DNA of 25,230 nucleotides from an uncultured Collinsella sp. (GCA_900555585.1 USLT01000001.1:1-25230); one strand, 5' to 3'. Positions 10,247 to 18,482 are shown, counted from the stretch's first letter. The notes: generated from the sequence alone by a model not told the origin. Program-made: numbers and translations.

Positions 10247-10350
10247 CCTTTAAACGTGGTACGAGATACCCGCAAGGAGAACATAGCCCGATTGCTTCGG
10301 GTCCTCGTGGGATGCTCGTGCCGTGTGTGAACGGTCGGGCATTATTTTTT
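10247..10350 (+). promoter_or_regulatory. pyr leader: PyrR-controlled transcription attenuator
   Basis: Three mutually exclusive structures can be drawn. The PyrR-binding loop (10247-10277) has a lower stem CCTT/AAGG, a TAAA-containing internal loop, and an upper stem GGTA/TACC with a CGAGA loop close to the family's CNGNGA. The antiterminator pairs 10258-10278 with 10302-10322 and encloses a small CCCGA/TCGGG hairpin. The terminator is GCTCG-GCCGT (10314-10324) with ACGGT-CGGGC (10331-10340), followed by ATTATTTTTT to 10350. The antiterminator uses the left arm of the terminator, and the PyrR-binding loop uses the left arm of the antiterminator. This is the known logic in which UMP-bound PyrR favours termination. 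Conservation was not checked. Confidence 0.85.
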
Positions 10351-10352
10351 GA

Positions 10353-10979
<627 letters not shown>

Positions 10980-10982
10980 GCA

Positions 10983-11927
10983 GTGTTCAACAACCACAAG
11001 CACCTCATCGATATCTCGGAGTACTCCGACTCCGAGCTCATGACCATTCTGCAGACCGCTAAGGCGTTCTCCGAGGTCAATGAGCGCGCCATCAAGAAGG
11101 TCCCCACCCTCAAGGGCAAGACCATCGTCAATATGTTCAACGAGCCCTCCACGCGCACCCGCAGCTCCTTCGAGCTGGCCGAGAAGCGCCTGTCGGCCGA
11201 TACGCTGAACTTCGGCGGCTCCTCCACCTCTACGGTGAAGGGTGAGAGCCTCATCGACACCGTCATGACGCTCGACGCCTATAAGATCGACTGCATCGTC
11301 GTGCGTGACAAGCATGCCGGTGCTCCCTACATCGTGTCCCAGGCCAGCCCCGCCGTCGTCATCGACGCCGGCGACGGCAAGCACGGCCATCCCACCCAGG
11401 CCCTGCTCGACCTGTACTCCATCTGGGAGCGCAAAGGTAGCTTCGACGGCCTGAAGGTCGGCGTCGTGGGCGACATCGGCCACTCCCGTGTCTGCGGCTC
11501 TCTCATCCCCGCGCTCAAGATCATGGGTGCCGAGGTCACGGCCGTGGGTCCCAACACCCTCATGCCGCCCCGCCCCGACATCCTGGGTGCCGATCACGTG
11601 TCCAACAGCCTCGATGATGTGCTGCCGGACCTGGACGTCGTCTACATGCTGCGTATCCAGCGCGAGCGCCTCGAGGGCGCGCCGTTCCCGAGCGAGCGCG
11701 AGTACCACCAGCTCTACGGTCTCACCAAGGCCCGCGAGCGCCTCATGAGGCCCAACGCGATCGTGTGCCACCCCGGCCCGATCAACCGCGGTGTGGAGTT
11801 CGACTCCTACATGCCCGATCATCCGGAGCGCTCCGTCATCCTCGACCAGGTGTACGCCGGTATCTGCGTGCGCATGGCTGCCCTGTATCTGCTGCTTGGA
11901 GGTGCCGATAATGGCCTTGCTTCTTAA
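10983..11927 (+). CDS. pyrB: Aspartate carbamoyltransferase catalytic subunit
   Basis: PyrB condenses carbamoyl phosphate and aspartate to carbamoyl aspartate, the first committed step of pyrimidine synthesis. The 314-residue length is standard. The carbamoyl-phosphate loop STRTR is at 56-60, the 80s-loop lysine is K86 within STSTVKGES, and HPTQ is at 136-139. The GTG start has GGGAGG at 10967-10972, 10 bases upstream, and lies only 3 bases after the pyrR stop. No pyrI regulatory subunit is present in the window, and the gene is followed directly by pyrC, as is usual for unregulated or pyrC-associated enzymes. No odd residues were noticed. Confidence 0.97.
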   Translation: MFNNHKHLIDISEYSDSELMTILQTAKAFSEVNERAIKKVPTLKGKTIVNMFNEPSTRTRSSFELAEKRLSADTLNFGGSSTSTVKGESLIDTVMTLDAYKIDCIVVRDKHAGAPYIVSQASPAVVIDAGDGKHGHPTQALLDLYSIWERKGSFDGLKVGVVGDIGHSRVCGSLIPALKIMGAEVTAVGPNTLMPPRPDILGADHVSNSLDDVLPDLDVVYMLRIQRERLEGAPFPSEREYHQLYGLTKARERLMRPNAIVCHPGPINRGVEFDSYMPDHPERSVILDQVYAGICVRMAALYLLLGGADNGLAS

Positions 11928-13200
11928 GAATGCCCACGTCGTCGACCCGTCTGTCGAGCTTGACGGATGTGTAGACGTCCTCGTCGAGGACGACAAGATC
12001 GCCGCCGTCGGCGAGAACCTCAGCCACGAGGGCGCCGAGGTCGTCGACCTGTCTGGCAAGTACCTTGTTCCCGGCCTGGTGGACATGCACGTCCACCTGC
12101 GTGAGCCCGGCTTCGAGGCCAAGGGCGACATCGAGTCCGAGACCGCCGCTGCCGCCAAGGGTGGCTTCACTGGCGTGTGCTCCATGCCCAACACCAACCC
12201 CGTCACCGACAACGGCGTCGTGGTCGAGTACATCAAGTCCGTCGCCGCCGCCAAGGGCCACTGCCGCGTGTACCCTTCCGGTGCCATGACCCGTGGCCTC
12301 AAGGGCGAGATCATCTCCGAGATGGCCAACATGGTCGAGCGCGGCTGCGTCGCCTTCACCGATGACGGCCACGGCATCCAGGGCGCCGGCATGCTGCGCC
12401 GCGCCATGGACTACGGTCAGATGTTCGGCAAAGTCTTCATGAGCCACTGCCAGGACAACGACCTGGTCGGCGATGGCCAGATCAACGAGGGCGCCGTCTC
12501 CACCCGCCTCGGCCTGCTCGGCTGGCCGGCGGAGGGCGAGGAGCTCCAGATCATGCGCGACATCATGATCGCCGAGCTCACCGGTGCCAAGCTGCACATC
12601 CAGCACATCTCCACCGCCAAGGGCCTGGAGATGGTCCGCGCCGCCAAGGCCAAGGGCCTGCCCGTGACCTGCGAGGCCACCCCGCATCACATGTTCCTCA
12701 CCGAGGACGCCATCGACGGCACCTACAACACCTGCTTCAAGGTGAACCCGCCGCTGCGCACCGCTGCGGACGCCGAGGCGCTCATCGCCGGTGTCATCGA
12801 CGGCACGGTCGACACGATCGCCACCGACCACGCCCCGCACTCCGACTGGGAGAAGTCCCGTGAGTTCGAGCTCGCCCCGTTCGGCATGACCGGCCTCGAG
12901 ACCGCGCTCGGCCTCGTGATCACCAACCTGGTCAAGACCGGCAAGATCACCTTCGGTCGCATGGTCGAGCTCATGGCCATCGAGCCCCGCAAGATCCTGG
13001 GCCTCGACCAGGTTAAGATCGCCGAGGGCTCCGTCGCCGACCTCACCGTCTTCGACGCCGACCAGGTCTGGACCGTCTCCGAGGACGACTTCGCCAGCCA
13101 CGCCAAGAACTCCGGTTTCAAGGGCGTTGAGCTCACCGGTCGCGCCACCGACGTGTTCGTGGGCGGCAAGCGCACGCTCGCCAACGGCGTCGTTTGCTAA
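11911..13200 (+). CDS. pyrC: Dihydroorotase (class I type)
   Basis: PyrC cyclises carbamoyl aspartate to dihydroorotate, using zinc. The 429-residue product has the amidohydrolase entry motif DMHVHLREPG at 58-67 with metal-binding His60 and His62. FTDDG near 149-153, MSHCQD and QHIST follow with further conserved acidic and His residues, and ATDHAPH carries the catalytic Asp. Length and motif set fit the longer bacterial class I enzyme rather than the about 350-residue E. coli type. The ATG at 11911 is chosen for GGAGG at 11898-11902 (8-base spacing) and overlaps the pyrB end by 17 bases; the in-frame codons further upstream belong to a pyrB shadow. Co-expression with pyrB is almost certain. 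Confidence 0.97.
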   Translation: MALLLKNAHVVDPSVELDGCVDVLVEDDKIAAVGENLSHEGAEVVDLSGKYLVPGLVDMHVHLREPGFEAKGDIESETAAAAKGGFTGVCSMPNTNPVTDNGVVVEYIKSVAAAKGHCRVYPSGAMTRGLKGEIISEMANMVERGCVAFTDDGHGIQGAGMLRRAMDYGQMFGKVFMSHCQDNDLVGDGQINEGAVSTRLGLLGWPAEGEELQIMRDIMIAELTGAKLHIQHISTAKGLEMVRAAKAKGLPVTCEATPHHMFLTEDAIDGTYNTCFKVNPPLRTAADAEALIAGVIDGTVDTIATDHAPHSDWEKSREFELAPFGMTGLETALGLVITNLVKTGKITFGRMVELMAIEPRKILGLDQVKIAEGSVADLTVFDADQVWTVSEDDFASHAKNSGFKGVELTGRATDVFVGGKRTLANGVVC

Positions 13201-13214
13201 CATAAACTTCGAGC

Positions 13215-13251
13215 GCCGCACAGCCGCGTCTTCGCGCGCTGCCCGTGCGGC
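13215..13251 (+). other. Stem-loop in the pyrC-pyrK gap
   Basis: GCCGCAC at 13215-13221 pairs with GTGCGGC at 13245-13251. Inside, AGC-CGCG and CGCG-C-GCT form a second stem around TCTT. No T-run follows. The 92-base gap is the only substantial one in the operon, so the hairpin may mark an mRNA processing or stability site. A GTG within its right arm (13245) is in frame with pyrK but lacks a Shine-Dalgarno. Confidence 0.42.
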
Positions 13252-13292
13252 ATTGTCAATCAACCATGCCTCGCATGGGGAGGGGAGCATAT

Positions 13293-14087
13293 ATGCCGAA
13301 TCCTTCGCCTGCGCGCATGCATGACTTCGAGGTCATTTCGAACGAGAAGATCGCCGACGGCATCTTCTCGCTCGTCATTTCGGCCCCGCGTCTCGCATCC
13401 GCGCTCAAGCCCGGTCAGTTCGTGAACATCCGCGTGCCGGGCGACCCGAGTGAGCTGCTGCGCGTGCCGCTGAGCTACGTCGCCGCCGACCCGGAGCGCG
13501 GCACCGTCGAGATCTGGTACGCGGTCGTCGGCAAGGGCACGCAACGCATGTCCGAGTGGGGCCGCGGCTTCACGAGCGACCTGCTCGGCCCTGGCGGCCA
13601 CGGCTGGCGCGTCCCCGAGGGCGCCCGTCGCGTGCTCGTGGTCGGCGGCGGCATCGGCGTTCCCCCGGTGCTGTGCCTGGCGCGTGAACTCGCCGAGGCG
13701 GGTATCGCGGTCGATGCGTGCGTGGGTTCCGCCACCGCCGCAAAACTCGTCGGTGTTGAGGACTTCGAGGCGCTGGGCGCCGGCGAGGTCTGCGTGGCGA
13801 CCGATGACGGTACGGCCGGTCTGCACGGTTTTTGCACCGAGTCCGCCGCCGAGCTGCTCTCCTCCCGCGAGTACGACTACGTGGCCACCTGCGGCCCCAG
13901 CGTCATGATGAGCAAGGTCGCCGCCTCTGCGGCCGAGGCGGGCGTGTACTGCGAGGCCTCCCTCGAGCGCATGATGAGCTGCGGCTTTGGTGCATGCAGC
14001 ACCTGCAATGTCGAGACGACCGACGGCATGCAGGGCGCCTGCATGTGCGGACCGGTCTTTGATGCGACCAAGGTGGTGGTCTGGTGA
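13293..14087 (+). CDS. pyrK: Dihydroorotate dehydrogenase B electron-transfer subunit PyrK
   Basis: PyrK carries electrons from PyrD to NAD+ through FAD and a [2Fe-2S] cluster. The 264-residue product has an FAD-binding beta-barrel with RVPLSY at 57-62 (the RxxS-type motif) and a nucleotide-binding loop VLVVGGGIGVPP at 114-125. A C-terminal cysteine cluster, C230-x4-C235-x2-C238 and C250 (or C252), matches the iron-sulfur pattern of the family. The ATG at 13293 is chosen for AGGGGAG at 13281-13287 (5-base spacing); an in-frame GTG at 13245 would add 16 residues with no homology features. The gene overlaps pyrD by 4 bases, so the two subunits are probably made together as the heterotetrameric class 1B enzyme. 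Confidence 0.95.
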   Translation: MPNPSPARMHDFEVISNEKIADGIFSLVISAPRLASALKPGQFVNIRVPGDPSELLRVPLSYVAADPERGTVEIWYAVVGKGTQRMSEWGRGFTSDLLGPGGHGWRVPEGARRVLVVGGGIGVPPVLCLARELAEAGIAVDACVGSATAAKLVGVEDFEALGAGEVCVATDDGTAGLHGFCTESAAELLSSREYDYVATCGPSVMMSKVAASAAEAGVYCEASLERMMSCGFGACSTCNVETTDGMQGACMCGPVFDATKVVVW

Positions 14088-15007
14088 GCCAGGTGAATAT
14101 GGCCGTCGACTTCGGCGGCGTGAAGATGAAGAACCCCATCAACACCGCTTCTGGCACGTTCGGGTACGGCTGGCAGTTCAGCGAGCTCATGGACGTGAGT
14201 CAGCTCGGTGCCATCACCACGAAGGGCTGCGCGGCGGAGGCTTGGCCGGGCAACCCCGCGCCCCGTATGGCCGAGGTCCCCGGTGGCATGATGAACTCCG
14301 TGGGCCTGCAGAACCCCGGTGTGGCGGCCTTCGCCGAGCAGTCCGGCCCGTGGCTGGCCGACCTCACTGCCAAGGGTACGCAGGTCATCTGCCAGGTAGC
14401 CGGTCACTCCACCGATGAGTACGTCCGCGCGCTCGAGATGTTCGTGGAGCTGTGCCCCTGGGCCGCCGGATACGAGATCAACGTGAGCTGCCCCAACATC
14501 GCTGCCGGCGGTGCTGCCTGCGGTTCCACGCCTCAGGGCGCTTCCGAGGTCATGCGCGCCTGCCGCAAGGTGACCGACAAGCCCCTTTTCGTCAAGATGG
14601 CTCCCGTGCGCATCCCCGAGATTGCGCGTGCCCTCGAGGCCGAGGGCGCCGACGGCTTGACCGTCATCAACTCCATTCCGGGAATGGCGATCGATGTCCG
14701 CACCCGCCGCTCGAAGCTGTCCAAGCCCACGGGCGGGCTTTCCGGCCCCTTGTGCCACCCGATCGCCGTTCGCATGGTCTGGGAGGCGGCGAACGCGGTC
14801 GAGATCCCCATCTGCGGCGTCGGCGGCGTCATGAGCGGTGAGGATGCCGCGGAGATGATTCTCGCAGGCGCCACGTGCGTCGCGGTCGGCATGGCCAACT
14901 TCGTCGATCCCACCGCGTCCCTGCGCGTTCTCACCGAGCTCGAGGAGTGGGCTGAGAGCCAGGGCGTTTCCGATATCAACGAGCTGATTGGAGCCTTCGA
15001 ATGCTAG
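14084..15007 (+). CDS. pyrD: Dihydroorotate dehydrogenase class 1B, catalytic subunit
   Basis: PyrD oxidises dihydroorotate to orotate using FMN. The 307-residue length is typical of class 1. The catalytic base is a cysteine in NVSCPN (Cys136), which distinguishes class 1 from the serine-containing membrane-bound class 2. The N-terminal NTASGTFGYG and the FMN-phosphate region GVGGVMSGEDA are also family-typical. Together with PyrK this gives the NAD-linked 1B enzyme. The GTG start overlaps the pyrK stop (GTGA), and the 3' end overlaps pyrF by 7 bases. Confidence 0.96.
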   Translation: MSQVNMAVDFGGVKMKNPINTASGTFGYGWQFSELMDVSQLGAITTKGCAAEAWPGNPAPRMAEVPGGMMNSVGLQNPGVAAFAEQSGPWLADLTAKGTQVICQVAGHSTDEYVRALEMFVELCPWAAGYEINVSCPNIAAGGAACGSTPQGASEVMRACRKVTDKPLFVKMAPVRIPEIARALEAEGADGLTVINSIPGMAIDVRTRRSKLSKPTGGLSGPLCHPIAVRMVWEAANAVEIPICGVGGVMSGEDAAEMILAGATCVAVGMANFVDPTASLRVLTELEEWAESQGVSDINELIGAFEC

Positions 15008-15723
15008 ACGCCGATGCACGCGACCGTGTGATCGTCGCGATCGATTGCGATCGAGAGCGCGCTCTCGAGCTTGCCGACTCCCTCTCGGGCCATGCGGTAT
15101 GGCTCAAGGTCGGCATGACGCTCTTCTATGCCGAGGGCCCTTCCATCGTTCGCGAGTTCAAGGATCGCGGGTTCAAGGTGTTCCTCGATTTGAAGTTTCA
15201 TGACATCCCGCATCAGGTCCGTGGCGCCGCCCGGTCCGCTGCTCTCGCGGGTGCCGACCTCATGTCCGTTCATGGCCTCGGCTCCGGCGCCATGCTCTCG
15301 GCGTGCCGAGAGGGCGCTGAGGAAGCGGCCGAGCTCCGCGGCGTTCGCCCCAAGCTCGTTGCGATCACGGTTCTTACGAGCATGAACCAGGAGTCCCTGT
15401 CCGAGATCGGCGTCGAATCCCCCGTCTCGGAGGAGGCCGATCGCCTCGCGCGCCTCGCATGCGCCAACGGCATCGACGGTGTCGTCTGCTCACCGAGGGA
15501 GGCGCATGATATGCGCCAGCTGGTAGGGGAGAGCGGTCTGGTCGTCACCCCTGGCGTTCGTCCCGCGGGCGCCGAGCTTGGGGACCAGTCGCGTGTCGCG
15601 ACTCCCGCCCAGGCTATCAACAACGGTTCCACCCACATCGTGGTCGGTCGCCCCATCACCGGCGCCGCCGATCCAGTCGCCGCCTACGAGGCGATCGTCT
15701 CAGAGCTGGTGGCGGAGGCCTAG
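15001..15723 (+). CDS. pyrF: Orotidine 5'-phosphate decarboxylase
   Basis: PyrF decarboxylates OMP to UMP, the last step of the pathway. The 240-residue TIM-barrel protein carries the active-site array DLKFHDIP at 63-70 (Asp63, Lys65, Asp68), and the C-terminal phosphate-binding VVGRPIT. The ATG at 15001 overlaps pyrD and uses a TTGGAG at 14988-14993. It is the last gene of the operon. pyrE, which makes the OMP substrate, and carAB are not in the window, so orotate phosphoribosyltransferase must be encoded elsewhere. Confidence 0.96.
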   Translation: MLDADARDRVIVAIDCDRERALELADSLSGHAVWLKVGMTLFYAEGPSIVREFKDRGFKVFLDLKFHDIPHQVRGAARSAALAGADLMSVHGLGSGAMLSACREGAEEAAELRGVRPKLVAITVLTSMNQESLSEIGVESPVSEEADRLARLACANGIDGVVCSPREAHDMRQLVGESGLVVTPGVRPAGAELGDQSRVATPAQAINNGSTHIVVGRPITGAADPVAAYEAIVSELVAEA

Positions 15724-15745
15724 CCTCCTTACAATGGTCGTTTCC

Positions 15746-15789
15746 TGGGGAAACTCGCGCTAGTTCTATGGATTAGCGCGATTTCCCCA
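15746..15789. repeat. Long 16-bp inverted repeat after pyrF, without T-run
   Basis: TGGGGAAA (15746-15753) pairs with TTTCCCCA (15782-15789), and TCGCGCTA (15755-15762) with TAGCGCGA (15774-15781). This gives 16 bp with a single C bulge and an 11-base loop. Neither strand has a T-run after the stem. It lies 23 bases after pyrF and 20 bases before the -35 of the mihF promoter. It could be a U-tract-less terminator, an mRNA 3'-end stabiliser or a protein-binding site. Confidence 0.65.
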
Positions 15790-15808
15790 AGTCAATGGCC
15801 CAATTTGC

Positions 15809-15837
15809 TTGAAACTCGTGACTGGTTCGACTAATCT
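15809..15837 (+). promoter_or_regulatory. Probable promoter of the mihF operon
   Basis: TTGAAA (15809-15814) and TAATCT (15832-15837) are separated by 17 bases, which is optimal. The start point would be near 15844, giving a leader of about 80 bases. TAATAT at 15885-15890 is a second, weaker -10 candidate without a good -35. Confidence 0.5.
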
Positions 15838-15858
15838 ATACGGTTGTTGAACGTCCGA

Positions 15859-15879
15859 TTTACCGTTTTAGCTGGTAAA
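15859..15879. promoter_or_regulatory. Operator-like dyad in the mihF leader
   Basis: TTTACC at 15859-15864 and GGTAAA at 15874-15879 form a perfect 6-bp inverted repeat with a 9-base A/T-rich centre. It is just downstream of the proposed start point. The spacing suits a dimeric DNA-binding protein; alternatively it is a short leader hairpin. Confidence 0.35.
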
Positions 15880-15922
15880 ATGGATAATATCTTAGGTAAG
15901 AAACATTAATTTGGAGGTTCTA

Positions 15923-16231
15923 ATGGCTCTTCCTCAGCTCACCGATGAGCAGCGCAAGGCTGCACTTGAGAAGGCCGCTGCCGCTCGTCACGCCCGTGCT
16001 GAGCTTCGCGAGAAGATCAAGAAGGGCGAGGTCACCCTGGAGTCCGTCCTCAACTCCGAGGACCCGATCGCTTCCCGCATGAAGGTCTCCACCCTCATCG
16101 AGTCCCTTCCCGGCTACGGCAAGGCCAAGGCCGCTAAGATCATGGACGAGCTGAACATCTCCGCCACCCGCCGCGTCCAGGGCCTGGGCGTCCGTCAGCG
16201 CGAACTGCTCCTCGAGCAGCTCTCCAAGTAA
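15923..16231 (+). CDS. mihF: Integration host factor, actinobacterial type (mIHF)
   Basis: mIHF is a small nucleoid-associated protein of Actinobacteria, unrelated to the HU/IHF family. It bends and compacts DNA. The 102-residue product has a long charged N-terminal helix (residues 7-35) followed by the helix-two-turn-helix DNA-binding region LPGYGKAKAAKIMDELNI at 62-79 and ATRRVQGLG at 81-89. These are the hallmarks of the family. The ATG at 15923 is chosen for GGAGG at 15913-15917 (5-base spacing), preferring it over the in-frame TTG at 15911, which lies on that Shine-Dalgarno. The codons are strongly C-ending, suggesting high expression. The mihF-gmk-rpoZ order is conserved in Actinobacteria and supports the lineage call. 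Confidence 0.93.
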   Translation: MALPQLTDEQRKAALEKAAAARHARAELREKIKKGEVTLESVLNSEDPIASRMKVSTLIESLPGYGKAKAAKIMDELNISATRRVQGLGVRQRELLLEQLSK

Positions 16232-16232
16232 A

Positions 16233-16802
16233 TTGAGCGAGAGCGAATCCAAGCTCTTCGTGATTTCTGGACCGTCAGGTGCTGGGAAGGGGACCCTGGT
16301 CGCGCGCGTTCGCGATCGGGTTCCCGGACTGGGCCTGACGGTTTCGGCTACCACGAGGCAGCCTCGCGCCGGAGAGATAGACGGCGTGAATTACTACTTC
16401 CTCACGGATGAGGAGTTCTCTCGCCGCGTCGACGAGGGTCAGTTCGTCGAGTGGGCCCAGGTTCACGCCCACCGCTACGGTACGCTCGTCAGCGAGGTCG
16501 AGTCCAAGCTCGCCGACGGCCATTCGCTGATTCTCGAGATCGACGTCCAGGGCGCCCTCAACGTCAAGCGCCGTTTTCCCGATGCGGTCCTCGTTTTCGT
16601 GGAGCCCCCCTCGCTCGAGGTCCTGCGCGAGCGTCTGGTCGGGCGCGGTACTGAAACTCCGGAGTCCGTCGAGCTTCGCTTGGCCAACGCCGAGCACGAG
16701 CTATCCCTTGCCGATCGCTATGACGTCCGGATCGTTAACGACGACCTCGAGGAGGCCACCGTTTCTCTCGCGGACGTCCTCCAGAATTATGAAAGGAACT
16801 GA
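16233..16802 (+). CDS. gmk: Guanylate kinase
   Basis: Gmk phosphorylates GMP to GDP. The 189-residue product carries the P-loop GPSGAGKG at 13-20. After it comes the GMP-binding region, with TTRQPRAGEIDGVNYYFL and the EWAQVHAHRYGT segment, and then IDVQGA. The only start that keeps the first beta strand is TTG at 16233, one base after the mihF TAA. No strong Shine-Dalgarno is seen, so translation probably depends on coupling to mihF. A GTG at 16260 would cut into the strand before the P-loop and is unlikely. The gene is followed closely by rpoZ. Confidence 0.95.
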   Translation: MSESESKLFVISGPSGAGKGTLVARVRDRVPGLGLTVSATTRQPRAGEIDGVNYYFLTDEEFSRRVDEGQFVEWAQVHAHRYGTLVSEVESKLADGHSLILEIDVQGALNVKRRFPDAVLVFVEPPSLEVLRERLVGRGTETPESVELRLANAEHELSLADRYDVRIVNDDLEEATVSLADVLQNYERN

Positions 16803-16807
16803 GTTAC

Positions 16808-17089
16808 GTGTCAGTTGTAAAGCCCAACATCGACGACCTCCTGGACAAGACGGATAACAACCGCTTCCTGCTGGCTTCGCTCGCTTCCAAGCGTGCCTGC
16901 GACATCAACAGCATGCTTCGAGAGCAGCACAGCCGCGTTCTGGCCGTCCAGGACGTCGATGACATCACCATTGCCCTCTCCGGTAAGGACACCATTTCCA
17001 TGGCTATGGACGAGCTCGTCGATGGAGATATCTCCTACGAGCACGACCGCTATGAGGAGGCCCTCGGCCACAAGGCTTCCGAGGAGTAG
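16808..17089 (+). CDS. rpoZ: RNA polymerase omega subunit
   Basis: Omega helps fold and assemble the beta' subunit. The 93-residue product shows the family pattern: an N-terminal PNIDDLLDKTDNNRFLLASLASKRA segment corresponding to the conserved helix that contacts beta', then an acidic tail. The GTG at 16808 has AAAGGA at 16792-16796 upstream and starts 5 bases after the gmk stop. It is followed after 4 bases by thiI. Confidence 0.93.
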   Translation: MSVVKPNIDDLLDKTDNNRFLLASLASKRACDINSMLREQHSRVLAVQDVDDITIALSGKDTISMAMDELVDGDISYEHDRYEEALGHKASEE

Positions 17090-17093
17090 CCCT

Positions 17094-18356
17094 ATGGCGA
17101 GTCGCGTGTGCCTTGTGCATTATCACGAGATCGGACTCAAGGGAAAGAATCGCGCGCGTTTCGAGCGTATCCTCATGGATAACATCAAGGCGGCCTTGGC
17201 CGCCTTTTCCGTTAGCACTATCACGCGCATATCCGGCCATATATTGGTGACGTTCTCTGTGGCCGGCGAGGCCGAACGCGCCTTCGAGATCATCAGGACC
17301 GTTCCCGGCGTCGCCCGCGTCTCGCTCGCGTTTCATACCAATCGCGAGCCGCATGAGTACGAGAGGGCGGCGATTCAGGCCCTTCGCGAGTTCGGGCCCT
17401 TCGACTCCTTCAAGGTCGTGGCCAAGAGGTCTAATACTGACTACGAGCTTTCCTCTATGGATCTGAACCGTCAGGTCGGCGAGGTGCTTTGCGAGGCGTT
17501 CCCTGATAAGAAGGTCCTCATGAAGGGCTGCGATGCGCAGGTCCATGTGCTCGTTGTCCAGGGTAGCGTCTACGTGTACGCCCGCTCCGAGCGCGGCGTG
17601 GGCGGATTGCCCCAAGGCAGCGCCGGCAAGGTCGTGTCCCTTCTCTCTTCCGGCATCGATTCCCCCGTCGCAAGTTGGCTCATGGCGCGGCGCGGAGCCG
17701 TGGTGGTGCCTGTCCATTTCTCCGGACGCCCCCAGACCGCCGATACCAGCGAGTATCTCTGTCGGGATATCATCGAGGCCATGGGTCCTGGTGTTCAGAT
17801 CGGTCGCATGTACGTCGTTCCGTTCGGCGATTGCCAGCGCGAGATATCGATCGCCTGCCCGAGCGATCTTCGCGTCATCATGTACCGCCGTGTGATGTAT
17901 TCCGTCGCCGAGCGTATCGCTCGTATCGAGGGCGCGAAGGCGATCGTGACCGGAGAGTCCCTCGGCCAGGTCGCCTCTCAGACGCTCGAGAACATCATGG
18001 CGGTTAACGAAGTCGTGGAGCTTCCGGTTTTCCGGCCTTTGATCGGCTCGGATAAGCAGGAGATCATAGCGCGCGCCGAGGAGATCGGCACCTACGATAT
18101 CTCGACTCAGACAGCCCCCGATTGCTGCACGTTATTCATGCCCCGGCGTCCCGAGACGCATGCGAAACTGGACGAGGTGCATGAGGCATGGGAGCAGTTC
18201 GACCATGAAGCCATGATCCAGTATCTGGTCGATAACGTCGAGTACGTTGATTTTGATGCTTCGACGTATAAGCCGCCCCGCATCATGCGCGAGCGACATG
18301 AGGGGATCGAGCTCCGTTACCAGCGGGATTGCAACCTCTCTTCTGACGACAAATGA
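17094..18356 (+). CDS. thiI: tRNA 4-thiouridine synthase / thiamine thiazole sulfur carrier enzyme ThiI
   Basis: ThiI adenylates U8 of tRNA and inserts sulfur; in some bacteria it also supports thiazole synthesis. The 420-residue product has an N-terminal ferredoxin-like and THUMP region (about residues 1-165) and a PP-loop ATPase domain with SSGIDSP at 185-191. It has no C-terminal rhodanese domain, the shorter form common outside the enterobacteria, so sulfur probably comes directly from a cysteine desulfurase. The conserved cysteine region around DCCTLF is present. The ATG at 17094 is chosen for GAGGAG at 17081-17086; the longer upstream frame is a shadow of rpoZ. Co-transcription with mihF-gmk-rpoZ is suggested by the 4-base gap. 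Confidence 0.95.
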   Translation: MASRVCLVHYHEIGLKGKNRARFERILMDNIKAALAAFSVSTITRISGHILVTFSVAGEAERAFEIIRTVPGVARVSLAFHTNREPHEYERAAIQALREFGPFDSFKVVAKRSNTDYELSSMDLNRQVGEVLCEAFPDKKVLMKGCDAQVHVLVVQGSVYVYARSERGVGGLPQGSAGKVVSLLSSGIDSPVASWLMARRGAVVVPVHFSGRPQTADTSEYLCRDIIEAMGPGVQIGRMYVVPFGDCQREISIACPSDLRVIMYRRVMYSVAERIARIEGAKAIVTGESLGQVASQTLENIMAVNEVVELPVFRPLIGSDKQEIIARAEEIGTYDISTQTAPDCCTLFMPRRPETHAKLDEVHEAWEQFDHEAMIQYLVDNVEYVDFDASTYKPPRIMRERHEGIELRYQRDCNLSSDDK

Positions 18357-18362
18357 GTTATG

Positions 18363-18394
18363 GGGTCGCTCTTCGCCGAGCGGCCCTTTCTTTT
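18363..18394 (+). terminator. Intrinsic terminator after thiI
   Basis: GGGTCGCTC at 18363-18371 pairs with GAGCGGCCC at 18378-18386 (9 bp, one T-G wobble) around a TTCGCC loop. TTTCTTTT follows to 18394. It ends the mihF-gmk-rpoZ-thiI unit. Confidence 0.88.
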
Positions 18395-18482
18395 GACATC
18401 GCGGTGTTGTTCGAATGACCGCATTGTCTTGTTAGATGCCCAGACCAAGCAAATCATTTCACGCGTTGCAGCCCGTTGATTG

